The notes under the pieces are model-generated. The model saw nothing but the letters and a program-made list of their open reading frames with translations, was not told the DNA's origin and did no database searches. 64,000 bases of DNA from NCBI GenBank assembly GCA_936440205.1, contig OW387148.1, positions 20,081,961 through 20,145,960 on the forward strand. Reading direction: 5' to 3'. The position numbers and the translations under genes were made by a program. Positions 12,201 through 26,100 of this stretch are shown here, piece after piece (within the stretch, counting starts at the first letter, position 1; every line of letters begins with the position of its first letter). Origin of the DNA: Lepidonotus clava. Taxonomy: Eukaryota; Annelida; Polychaeta; Phyllodocida; Polynoidae.

Positions 12201-15200
12201 GTTCTTTTATTAAGATGCCAGAAATGCAGGAAATGACAATAAGGTTGACCTAATTGCACAAGAAGCGAAATATGCAAAAAACACAACCCATTTTCATATA
12301 CTACTTACCTTCCCTTAACCCCTGACCTTACTCTATCTTTACCAAACCAAGGTTCTGTCCTTGAGGATGGAGTAGCTCTCAACGTCTTTGACCTGAATGA
12401 ATCTAGCTCATAGGCCTATAAGACCATTAAAGTGAATCAAAGTTTTATTTGATTTGCATAGGTAATATTTTGAGTAAATTGGATTTGATTCTGAACTACC
12501 CACAGCAGATCAAGTAAATTCAAACAGAATTCGCTGGCATTTACGGCCAGATATTCTAAATGAAAGGCTTGGAGCTCAGGTGGTTCCTAGAAACACCACT
12601 ACCTAGTTCTAGGAATCTACAGCTGTAGCTTTCGGCAGGGTGTTGTTTTACGTCGATGGGCTTTAGTATGACTGGGCGTGTATGGTTGTTTTACCTGATG
12701 ATTTATTGACATCCGTGGTATGACGAAGGTATCAATGAATGTATCAGATATTGGGAGCACGTGTATAGTTGAAAGGGCATTATTAAAAAACTTGACAGAA
12801 CTATATAAATCTAACAAAACCTGATGGCCATGAATAAAGGCCCTTAATACTGAGAAAGAAGTCTAAACTTATACAAGTACACTTTCGTCTACTAGATTTC
12901 AATTGATTAACTTATCATTATTCAAAAGTTATATGGTCTGTATTAGTAGCTTTTAATGTGTCTTCTGTTGATTCAGAAGTTCAAACGAAACTGGGACAAC
13001 AAGATCAGAGCTAAAAACTCCTCAAACCGCTTTAATCAAAAATTCTCACGAAGATTAAAACATAAAAGTGACAAGTGATTTTCGTCCAGGGCACAAAACC
13101 AACAAAGTCGGTTACCTGTTTTTGTCCCACCTCTCCCTCGCCAAATTATCAACGCCGTTCACCGCTTCATAACTACTGCCTATGCTCTTTTCGTAATCTG
13201 AATAATTATTTCAAACATTATCAATTTCATATTGTAAGCTTGTTGGATAGTAGCATTTTAGAAGAGTGACGTAGAAGGGACAGTGCATTAGTCAGCGTCA
13301 CCAAAGTGAACAGATGGGATGCTTGTGTCCATTGTTTCAAACTTGTTTCTTTTTTTTACCCTATTGATGTGTCAGGTTTATCATAGCGTCATTAAATGGT
13401 TATTACCATGTCACCATTGTTTGTTCAGACATATATATTTCTGATGCTGCATGCAATCTATATACTTTCAATGTATGCCACTTAGATGAATAGATAAATG
13501 CAGCTTCGTGATGATATATTGGACGATAATAAGATTATTTTATTCAACATGATGAGCAAGAGATTATCTCTCGATGACATCTTGCTTGGTGGTTATAATA
13601 GTCAGTTGCCTCTTTTTATCATTGCATAAGCAAGTGATTAAGCATGGGATGATTAGCAATTATATAGCAATTAGAGTAGACGATTGGTATCGTCTATTTG
13701 AAAAATGGAGATAAATCGTTGATAACATAACGACTTTTAACAAGGAAGTACATTTGACTTTAAACAGGAAAGGATGATAAGCTCAGCCATTATATTTTGT
13801 CGACAGGGAAACTTCCATCTCAATGATATACAGATAGTATGTAACAACAATACTCGTAGCTATGTTATATTTCGATAATGATATTTTCTGCTATCAGTAT
13901 TAAAGCCCAGTTGTTAGGATTAGCGAGTAGTCAGAAATTGCTCGTCCCCATCCTCTTGTCCACAGAATGACACATTATACAATAACACTAAAGCCTACCT
14001 AATAGGCCTAAAATTATCACTATCATTGCTCATACAATAACGTTTTTCATAATTACTATTGAAAACATCAATATTGATGAGAAAGGTAAAAAAAAGAGGC
14101 TGCAATAATTGAGGTTGGGGTTCACATTATTCAAACATTTTCCCTTATGAATCAATCAATCATAAGATGTTGAAGCTGATTGTGGGCAGGTTCGGCAATT
14201 ACAAGCCATATGCGTCATGTCACTTTGTCAAATGCTAATCGCCATTTTAAATCACCGTTTGCACAAATCAAATCAGAACGCCCTGAGTCACAGTAATGCT
14301 AACCCATCTTTTCCTTGGGGCTAATCCTAGGTGTTATGGGTTGGGGTGATGGCCTTTGCATGGTTAACTGATAAAGGGGGGCTATTTCACTTAGCGGAAG
14401 TGATGTAAGCTGCGCGTGCGCATTATGAGGTGATGACGTATCTAGGCCAAGTTATGGGTTATCACTATAATTCACACCCACATGGCTTAGGGATATAATT
14501 ATTTTGTTATGGTGGTGGTCTATTGATTTTTAAAGATAGTTTGGGTACCAAATCCTCACAATTATACCAAGGATCCTGAGATGTGAGAAGTATTCTTATC
14601 TACAGACATCAATCTAAAACTAAACATGTATTCTTGGCTATTCTGATATCGGCCTAGATGGAATACCCTGAGTTATTGAATATAAAAAACGAACTCAATG
14701 GCAATGTATGCATTATGCACATCTATAATAAGTATTATTAAAAGTGATTTGCAGTGTGAATACGTTCCTGGGAGGTAAATGGAATAGATTATACAAGGTG
14801 AAATTAAATTCAGGATTAGTGGAACTCATGCCAGTGACCTCTATTCTAATCAACATCGGGTCAGTAGCCTCTAATCAATGCTGGATGAACTGTGCTACTC
14901 TCTCCCATTACACTCTCCAAGCACTATTGTGGTGACAGATGTGACAGACGCCACACTTGACTGATTTAATTGCATCACGTTACCATGGCGACCAAAGCCT
15001 CAGATGGCTGTCCCCATAAAAGGGGGAGGGGTGTGAAACATTTGCGTTGTTTCCGAACACGCCCTGTTTGGGTGCGTGTCTGTCTGGGTGTGAAAGGGGT
15101 GTGAAATGGGGACAGAACGTGGTGTGAATCTGTGGGCAGGTCATGTTCAGAGATGATAAGAAGAGTAAGGACAGAGAGAGTTCAGAGGCTGATATTGGTC

Positions 15201-18200
15201 TGTGAGACCCGAACATGTTGAGGGGGTAGGGTGGGAAGGGGACAGGGGGCGGGGGCGGGGCCAGGGAGAGAAGTAGAAAGGTTGGGTAGGGTGGGGAATG
15301 GGAGGTGGGGTTGTGGGAGGGTGGGGAAATGGAAGGTGGGGTTGCTCGTCGACGGACTCATCAATACATGTGCGTGTTTATGTCTGATCGGCATCTGACC
15401 CGTAAAATTAGACGAGCTCCTAGTCTTCACGAGAGGAACTGAAAATGATAAAAGAAATCAAACAAATAATGATGCATGAAAAGAATCATTCGTTCCTAAA
15501 AAAAAAAGAAGTTTGGATCCATATGGAATATACAGCATGGGGAATCTCACAAAACGTTCCCGTGGGATTTCCATTAGTCGCTCCTGTTCCGCCCAGTGAA
15601 CACGACCTCTTATATAAAAAAAGTTAATCAAATCAATAACACCCTTGGGTTACTCTAGTCCGTCTAGCCTGTGGTCTGAACCCCTTCCCTCTCCCACCCC
15701 ACCCCCGCTGTCTATGGCTTAATTCCCCTGCCTCCCCTACACCCTCATACAATTCGACTCCTTTCTTTCATACCCCCACCCTCATTCATCCATCCCCCCT
15801 CCCCTCTCATTAGCCCCTTCCCCTCCCCCTGGCTGTTGTTGCCCGCTGCCGGCTGCTGTTAACCAGCATTGTGAGCCCCCAATACCCGACGTGCCAACTG
15901 TGTAGGTAGTAGTCCCCACCAGACTGTACGACCACATGGACGTCACCCTACCCAGCAGCAGGACTCAGTCACCGTTACCTCCCACCGCCCCACCTCCACC
16001 CACCAACCACTACTACTACTCAGAACCTGTCCTCCAGTGTCTCATCACTCCTCATTAACATCTCCCTCCTCCTCCTGTGAGTCCCCCTCCTCCTCCAGTG
16101 TTCGGTCCCTCCCTCCCCCCTCATTCCCCCTGCTCCGCTCCTCGTGTGGCGAACCTCCCCAGTAGTCTGAGGTGACAGAGCTGTGGACCTGTACCTTCTC
16201 CAGTCTCTGACTACTGCTCCTCCTGTGTGACCCTCCAGCGGCCACCCCATACAGGTAAGCCTTCACCTTCGTGCCCACCTGGGTACCCTGAATACTTTTT
16301 CTGTGAGGCTGGGGTTTCATGTGGCCTTTGTGGTTTGTTGGGTTGGAGAAAAACGAGCTGTGTTGGGTTCAGAGAGGGTTGATTTGGGGCGGGCTTGCTT
16401 TGGCATGCATGCTTTTCGGGTTTCATGCCATGCAATGGTTCAGAGGCAGTGCCTTTTTAAACCTTCACTCTGCCTTTATACATGTCAGTGCATGTGTCAC
16501 ATGATAGGGTCTTCCTTTTCCCGTATCACCTAATAATGTGGACATCATGACAGTTTTAGAAGGAAAAAAGTCAGTTGCCGACTTCCATCGGAATCAAAAC
16601 ATGCTGATATGACTCTTATTGGATGATGGGAGATTTGCAGGGTGAGCCCATAGGGTCCTTTGTTTACAGTTATGCCAGTCGGCTCAGGGGAAAGCTCCAA
16701 TATTTGCCGACCCTCTGCTGCCCCGACCTAGCGTATGTTGACCCCCAGTCCCATCAATACGTGAACTACATGCACACGGAGATCCACTCCCGTGGAGCAT
16801 TGTCCAACACGGGCCTCATTCGACTTCTTTGTTCGCGGCAGGGCTGTGGATAATTTATCATAATGTTGTTTGGTTGGAATCAAGGTGTTTCAATCTAGCT
16901 GGAACCAAATCAACCAGGCCATGCAAGGCTATCGACAGCCTAACTCTGTGTAACCAATATCAGGCGAGCAAGACTGAATCCGCCCTTAGAAAATGCCACT
17001 CAATATCAAATTTACGAATGGTTGATTTTCAATCACGACTTAAAATGATCAATGGGGCTGAAGTATGTTTTTCCTAGCAACAGTGAAGGTAGATTCGTTT
17101 AAACCCATTTTGTTTGGTTTAACTACATGATGGTAGTGCTCGCATTGTAATGTCATAAAGTATTGATGTGGTGATGGAGGCAGGCAGTCCGTGTGGACGG
17201 AGTTCCCCTCTACCCGTCTGTTGTCGAATAGTTGAAACCTACTAAAATGGGGAACGTTGAATGAAATCAAATGAAATATTCATCATTGTTTCGACAGGCG
17301 CACGGTGAATTCGAATTCTAAATGTGACATCAGTTCATTATGTCCTAAAACAATCATATACTGACGTGAATTTTGGTTTAATGGTAACTTTATACTCATT
17401 GCCATTACACATCAAACAATTACAGTTTTATTGGAGTCAGACGCCAGCGTAGATGAAATGCATTTATTGAAATTGTTTAGAATAGTAATTAAGGAGCAAA
17501 GGTATTCTTCATTCCGTTGCATAAACATGGGAGCGGATTCAGCTGACGTGAGTCACATTTATTAGGGCATTCATATTGAATGGCATATTCAATGGGACCA
17601 AAAATCAATGAAGAACCCCTGGTGACCCTTTCCCACGAGTCCCCCTCCCCTCACTCTCCACCCTCAGTCTTCCCTCACTCTCCCCCACAACACACTCTGG
17701 AGCACCTGGAGACGTCTCGATCCCCGATCTAGGTCACTAGGTCAGGCCACAGGATCCTAATGCATGGATCAAGATCCGAGAAGGGAGCTGCATGCAATAT
17801 CATGTGATGGCATGTTCTCAGGGTGGCGCCTTGGAGGGGACAGGGAGGCAATTGCATTAAGCAGAAACTGTAGAAGTCCTTGCTCATCAAGACCTGTCCC
17901 CTTAGTTTATGATCTCCCCTGGCTGGCCTCTGGTGCTGGAGTAATTAGTCGGGAGTGCCTCTCTCTGGTTGTCTTTGCCGAGGCAATCAAATGTAATGTA
18001 AACTGTCCTGGTGTCACATAATGCTGCTTGGGGACATTCAATTAGTGCAGTGTCCCTGTCCGCTGATTAACTCAGATAATCTCTATGCATTGTGCAACGC
18101 TTAATGCTTGGTGATCATCGCAGCATGTCGAAATTCCCAGTGCATTAATGTTGCAATAACCCAACGTTTTTCTTTGCTGTAGTTGTTAATGCTGCTCTAG

Positions 18201-21200
18201 AATGCAGAAATGAAACATGAACGTTTAACATTTTCGTTTTCCATTTACAATGGTGGTTCCATTTATATTCCATCAATAACATTAGATATTACAAGGAATA
18301 TCATTATGCAAACTGTAAAGTTTTTTATGGTATTCAAACATTTACCTTTTTAACGTTTTCATTCAAATGGGTATGCGTGCAAATATCCTTATACAGCACC
18401 ATTTTTTTGCGGTTTCATGTTAGGTGACATACATCAAACAATTCTGGACCACATCCAACCACTTCTTGTTAAATCCACATTGTCAAATTGCCCTTTTGAA
18501 CCCCAAAACGTAAACCTTGGTTGCACATGTCTCCAGCACTGCCCAGGGCAACACAAACCGTTGCCAACGGCAAAAAAAGAGTAGAATGGAAAACCACAAT
18601 TGATTAAAAGTAAGGTGAACTAAGTACATAGCAATTTTTATCAGCCTATTCGGACATAATGGTTTATTAAAACGTTCCGTCTGGCCTCCCCGATTGGCCC
18701 GGTAGAGTAATGAGACCTGTGATTAGTAATAATTACAGTCTGGTGCTAAGGTAACAGCCATAGCTGTCGCAATTAGGTAAATAATGTCCATCAACTTCTG
18801 CTCCAGATACCCTTCCTAAGAAACCGTCTGATAGTTTACCTGGACTCAATTATTCAATCTACATAATTAGGTGTCGTACAAAATGCATGTTATGTTATAC
18901 ACATAAGAGACATAGTCATATTATTCTTTAGTAATCATAAAGATCACAGGGGCAACTTGAATCATTACTAGGCACAATGTTTAACGGACGCTTGAGACCG
19001 TCCATACCTTACCAATTGATCCAAGGGAAAAAGAGTTTATCGTTATAGAGAGGAATTAGTTTTACCTATTAAGGTCAATAAGATCAAAAGGTATCTATGA
19101 TAATGATCACTCAGAATCTCCTCTTCCCCAAATAAAATGTAGCATTGGTAAGCAAGATCAATATGGAAGACAAGCCAATTGATTCCGGTTAAATATTTCA
19201 ACCAAAAAAAATCAATGTGCAGAGAGGTGTGGAGTAATTTCAGAGGAATAAATTTTGCAAGAGCCATAACCCCACATGGCCCATTGATACAACCTCCCAC
19301 TGGTTGAATGGAGTTGGCGTAACCCCAGTTTGAAGGTTACATAACTATGTTTACAGAAACCCATCGACGCCCGAGTACCGTGGGAATTATGTTAATTAAG
19401 TATCCACTCGTTGATTGGTCCCCAGCCGTAAGGCACATCAGGGCAAAGGATTTCAATAAACCACAGTGACCCCTCACCCCCTCCTCCAGTGATTGACTAT
19501 TCACAAAGGGGACCCGACATCCCTCACTCTTCACCTATATTGATTATGGATTTCGACCCGCAGCGAGTCACCACGCCTGCATGCATATGCGCATCCTATG
19601 TAAATGGGGAGTTATAAGTGGTGGATGCACTGTCAAGAATGCCCTGACTCTAACCCCTAGACGGATATGACGTTGGTTGGGCCTCTCCTTCCCTCAGACG
19701 TGGGGGGAATTCCTTGGTGTTTCCCTACCCCCACTACCAAGAGCGGGTAAAATATATATCTAAGAGGCCTGAGGGTAGAGTTATAGAATATAACCCCATA
19801 CCCATGCACTAGGACGAGTTGACCCTCATCGACCAATATGCTGTATTTATATGCACATCTGATTCGGAACACTAAATCTGCCAATCATTTTGGTATAATC
19901 GGCTAAGTTAAGCGCCAACTCCGTGAAAATAGCCTAGTGAGTATGCTGCTTTAATGTTAAAAAAAATGGAGCATGGCTAAATAGCCCATACTGACTAGAA
20001 TATATGAATATGCCAGACTATTCACCTAACAAAAAGACATACCATACTCTATCCATCCATCCATCCATCCATCAAAAACACCCATAGCTCCACCCCATGT
20101 GATGTCCCTGAGTGTACAGTCATACATGACTAACCATTAGACAGCAGTACCACCATCAGTCGGCCCACCCAACACGGACATGGAAGCAGGCAGTTAGCAG
20201 GTTACCAGTCGGCCCTCCCAGTCCCCATAGTTACCGGCCAAATTCCCCCGACGTACCTCTGATGAGAGGTTTCAGGCGTCCTTTTTCCGCATCACCGAGC
20301 ACGATCAGTGGTCCGTGACCGGATGCATCTCTGCTTCCCATTTGTCACAGTTATTTGGGAGAGTGTACTTGGGGGTCAGTTATAGCAGTAGGATCTATGT
20401 CTGGGTGGATAAATAGCATTGTGGAGATTTATGCTAAGTAGATGAAGAAAAGTCCGTTTCATGTGAATTTCCTACCCGATCAGCGATTGCAAAAGAGCGG
20501 AAGAAGCACTCAGATAGCTATCAGCAACTTCCTCTTTTGGTGAGTCATTAAGCATCCTTTACTCTACATTTACTATGTAGCATAAATCGAACAGAGTGTA
20601 GTAAAACTGGGGAATCTATATGAGAAATATGAAGTAGACATCTAGACAGTCGGGCCTTTTTAACAGTAATTTCCAGACAGCGTCTCATAACTGTAAATGA
20701 AAACCATAAGAACAGGAATATGAAAGTAAATTAGAATTATAAGCCCATGCAGGACTAAATGAAACTGTCATGGGAAGAATGTTTAGATCAGCGAGGCAGT
20801 GGGCAATGATTCAGACTAGCCGCGCGTATCGAGCGGATTCTAAGACATCGCCAGGCGTAAGTAGTATATGGTGGTGAGACAATTGGTCCGTTGTCTCAGG
20901 CACAATGAGCCTCCATCTAGAAATTGCGAGCATATCATAACCATGCGTTTATAAACCAAAGCTGTTTGCAGCTTCTGAGGTCAAGGATAAAAGATACAGG
21001 CAAAAGGTGCGCCGGGGGAGGGGGTAGCCCTTTCATGTATTTGTTCTTCTTAGTGTCATTTAGGAAACCTGTGAGGTCTTTTTTATTCGGTTTTGAATAT
21101 AAAATATATGTATTATTTCTGCCTCTCCTAATATTGTATTTATGGAGCGCTAACATTTAGTATATTCACTGAACTCGACAAATTATGTTGAACTTTCCAA

Positions 21201-23139
21201 ATAGAGGCTTATAGCAAAATATGCTGACAACACTGTTTTGATGACAAAAATGGTTACGACCAAAGTAAATAAGCAGCTCCCATCTGCCACGTAGTCTATA
21301 AATAGACTAGCACATTACCCTGCCTACAGGCTATATATACAATACTATTATGTTGATTACAATTATGTTTAAGGAGGCCAGTATCCGTACAACTGCTACC
21401 ACAATACAAACAACATCAAATATAACCCACAAACAGGTGCCGTTCATTTAAACCAAAAACCTGTTTTTAAGCCACGATAACAACGTCTCTGACACACCAG
21501 ACCCTCCCAGGGTTTGGCCAGGGACATATTAATAGTTATGTTAACCTTTAAGCTGGCCCAAAATTAAGCTGCTTCAGCTAGTGTTGAGAAGGACTTTTTT
21601 GTTTCAGCCTTTGAAGCCAGCCAAAAGGCAGAGATTTCTAACGTCCTCTTTTTAGTTAAATCACTCGTACGCTGCGCAGGCCACTGCTTTGTCTCAAAGG
21701 GGCTGTTCATACGGACAACGAAATACATCAAGAGGGGATTTGACTGTGATGCGGATGGAAACAACCCAAGAGGATAATAGAAGCAGTGTTAGATCCAGGC
21801 GCCTGAAAAGGGTAAAGTGCGCTATAACTTTGAATAACCGAAATATAACGTGGAGGTTAATTTGATAAATACATATTACTGTTGAAAAATCTTGAATTTC
21901 AAAAAGGGACATGGTGCGCTTAACATTACCAAGAAAATGCACAGCCTTAACATCTTAATTTGGGTACTAGGACAGCCTTAATTAAATCTTAATTAGGATA
22001 CTAGGAAATGAGAGTTCCTTGTAAATTTAAGGAGGTCCTACATACGAATAGGGGATTTAAACGGGATATTTTGGAGAATTTAGGAAATCCGAAAGAATTG
22101 CCGACATCCTCCAAAACCCCTGGGCACGCCGCTGTTCTGAATGAGTGAGCTGGGGTATACTAACAGAAGTATGGTATGGTTTCTGGTATAGGGCTTGCCA
22201 GGCGGAGGTATAGGCCGACGGTGAGCTGCTCTAAGTATAGAGCCGCCCGTTGAGTGGCCCCTCCGAGCAGCTCTTTCCCCACAGTGAGCCGGGCAGGCGG
22301 GAGGTGAGCTGCTCCTACCCACTCAACCTTTCACTGGGCTCCTTCCTTAAAGTTACACGGAGGTCTCCAGGCCCCTAGATTATACATCGAACTATAACAG
22401 TGTTCCACAACATCCAAATATCATAGAAAGGTACCAACTCACAGGAGGACCTTATTTGCATGTATACATGCAATCCATATCAGGTGCGGGACAAACGGCG
22501 ATTTTCGACTTTGAAAAAACAATAAGGACATACCTGCGGTGTCCGTTGCCATAGCAACTGACCGCATCATTACCAAGTTTCATCACAAACTATACAACCA
22601 CTTTTTGAATATGCCAGTTTTATTATTGACAGTGCTAATAAGTCTGATATATTGAAATTGGACAAATTACATGAAAGGTGTATGAGAGCTATTCATTATG
22701 ATTGCAGAGTAAATGATACTGTGTCTGATTTGCTCAATATGTATAACATCCATACATTAGAAAGTCGAAGACAATCCCAATTATTAATGATGATGTATAG
22801 CTATCGTCATAGTGAGTATTATTTGGAATGTAATATACACTCCGATAGAGTTGCTACTCGAAGTTCTGATAAAATTAAATTCATAAAGAAATTCACAAGT
22901 CTAACAAGGGTGTTGAATAGCAGCTATTATAGAGGTGTTGACCTATGGGATAAATTATCTGCTGATGAGCAAAGACTGGATCAAAAGTCTCTTTTTAAAT
23001 CCTGTATAGAAAGAAAATTGTATAGATAATATTATCTTTGCAAAATGAGACTTCATTATTACTCATCTCATTATTTTCATATGTGTTTATGTCACCCGTA
23101 TATCCAAGGAAGAACTTATGTATGTAAGATTGGATTAAA

Positions 23140-23174
<35 letters not shown>

Positions 23175-26100
23175 AGGTAGAGACTGGGGTAGTGCGGGCC
23201 GGGACCCATGGGAATGTGTATTTCACGTGAGGCGACTCGTCGAGATCAATACTACCCGTGAGAGCATCGACGTGCATGAGGGGAGGCAATAGTTAGTACT
23301 GTGTCAGCCCATTAGGTGAGTCCAGCTCTAGGGGGTAGGGATAACACAGAGACCTCCAGTACCCCAGACCAGGGGCGGACTACTCGGGAAAGTGCCCAGG
23401 TAGGTAACCGGCGAGGTGTTGGCCATGAGGTCCTTTTTACATACGGAGTTTTCGGTCGAATGCATTACCAGGGTACTGGTCCAATTTTCACACTCCCCTG
23501 AGGGTCAGGTATCTAGGTAACAGAATGGAGTGTTCTAGATGTCTACTGACATTTCTCTCGGAAACAAGAAATACTGTGGGGATTAGCACTTCTTGCATGA
23601 AGGGAATTATAGATGGAAGCCAAGGCAATGTGTTTGAAATTCTGTAAAGAGAAATCATGCAAAGTTTTTGCAACTTCAAAGAACATAGGTTCATTAGCAT
23701 AGTATGTGGCTGTGCGTTTGTTGTTCGATTAACAACGAGAAATAAACATTTTTCTTTAGTTGCAATTGAAATATTATTTCATTTGATAAGCCTTGCAAGT
23801 GGGAAATAGGCGACTGTTTATATACCTGCCATCTGGTCCAATGACCAACGTTTCCCCATCCTCTTTGTTATGTCAAATGGAAATCAATGAGGCGTGTGAT
23901 ATAGGTCACATTTCTATACATATACTCACCGGGAGTTTGGTGTGTCAGTTTGTGAATGCTGACACTTGGTGCAACCTGGCTATTGAGTCATGGTTAGGTA
24001 TGGATAGCTCAATATCCATAGTATTTACCTTTTTATGTAGAGTACGTGTCATACCTGCTTAGAATAGCAATGCTACAGTAACATGATAGCACATATTGTA
24101 GCATGAAACAACAGGTTACGCCTAATTAGAACAACAACAATACCAATATAATATGTCTGCTATACATTGTTGTAGTTTATGACCGAGGTCGGGGCTAGAA
24201 TTAGGCCTATATTGCTCACAGCTGGTGATGGGCAATTGGGACACCGTTAATTGGGACTAACCGGTCACCTCCAGTACACACCGACAAGCCTAATGGGCAG
24301 AGGGACACATTTTGATGTCGGACCTTGTCACCAGGTGGGCCCTTAAGGGGACCACCTGTTGGAGAAAGGGAGGCCCCACACATTCCTGTTTGACATGGAT
24401 GATGACATTTCTGGAATTTGATAAATTGGAAATGTTGAAATATTGGCGTTCCCTAACATAGCAGGTGTCTTTTGAAACATGTGTGTATTTCTTATATGCT
24501 CACATGTAGAATTTCCACTTTTGTGAATTTTCCAAATATCAAATAAACTCCAATTCCTGGGTAAAATACTTGTCTCAATGTACTTTGCTGAAGGAGCAAC
24601 TTCATGTAATCCAACTTTCCTATCCAATGGCTCATTTCAGATTCAGCAGTTATGAGATCATAGTTAGGCCTAGAAGTCCATAATATAAGGTGCTATCTAC
24701 TTGTCTTACCAAAAGTTAGTTTTGCAATTGATAACTCTATGTTAGTACCTGTGATACTTGCAGGTTCATGCAATGATCTGAATACGTGGCAATGCTAAGA
24801 TACGAGTGTTAGTATCATACATACCAAATACTTCAGTTTCCAGCGGAATAGCTATAAAGCCTACTAAATAAGACGGTTATATTTCAAATTGTTAGTACCA
24901 CCTGCCTCCCCCAGATGGCGGAAGGAATGGTTATCTCTAGCCTTGACCTTTGGACTGTTGTTGGTGTTTTATTTATATCATATGAGAAAACACATGCTGA
25001 ACGTAAAGAAACTATTCCCCCGTATATATAAATGGTGGGAATAACGTATAGGCAGTCAATGAACTCATAAAATACACAACCAATGACGCGCGTTCATGTT
25101 TCAGTCTACATGTAGTTTGTTCGCCACCATTGATTGGGTGATCACATTTATCAGGTTATGTGTGGTGTATTGAGTCTCTACATGCACAGGCTTCCTAGAC
25201 TAGGAATGACCAGGCTGTGTATTGCATCATATACCACTTCCTCTCCAACTTCCTGTCATTGGAAACCCAAAGTATACACTAGGTGGCACTACTTAATAGA
25301 TCTTTTGCATTCATTTTGGAGTGATCACATTGGTTTATTTCTTGATGTTTCAATATTGATAAAGGTAACCAATCGCCCCTAGGTTAACACTCTCCAAGCA
25401 GATATTTAATTTTTTATTAATCATATATTCTCAAATTTCATTATATTGAAATTTAGGATCATTGGAGTGGTTTTAGCATCAGATTTATGAGATTTTCTTT
25501 TTTTTTCTTTTTTCCTTTTTTCAAGAGTTTATGTTTTGACTGCTGGTAATCTACAAATAGATTTTCATCACTCTCCAAGCAGACTTTAAGGCTTTCACTC
25601 TCCAAGCAGATGTTTGATTTTCAAAATTATCATTTTGCGTCAAGTTTAAATATTTTGACTGCTGATAATGTGTAAACAGGTTTTAATCACTCCCCAAGCA
25701 GATTGTAAGGTGTACACTCTCCAAGCAGATGTTTCGTTTTCAATTTTTATTTTTGCATCAAGTTTATGTTTTCGCTGCTGGTAATCTCCAAATAGGTTCT
25801 CATCACTCTCCAAACAGATTTTAAGGCTCACACTCTCCAAGCAGATGTTACGTTTCAAATTTTTGTTTTTGCATCAAATTTATGTTTTGACTGCTGGTAA
25901 TCTACAAATAGATTTTCATCACTCTCCAAGCAGACTTTAAGACTTACACTCTCCAAGCAGATGTTTGGTTTTCAATTTTTTTTTTTTCCCCCGTCAAGTT
26001 TAAATGTCTTGACTGCTGGTTATGTGTAGACAGGTTTTCATCACTCTCCAAGCAGATTACAATGTGTACACTCTCCAAGCAGATGTTCGGTTTTCAAATT

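Noticed and set aside
16020-16320. Minus-strand frame of 91 codons rich in E, G and S
   Set aside because: It lies on a pyrimidine-rich low-complexity tract and has no splice or promoter support beyond a chance ATG.
16670-16853. Possible exon YASRLRGKLQYLP... after a TTTACAG acceptor
   Set aside because: Joined in the phase needed from espin exon 9,278 it stops early, and no good donor follows in the open frame.
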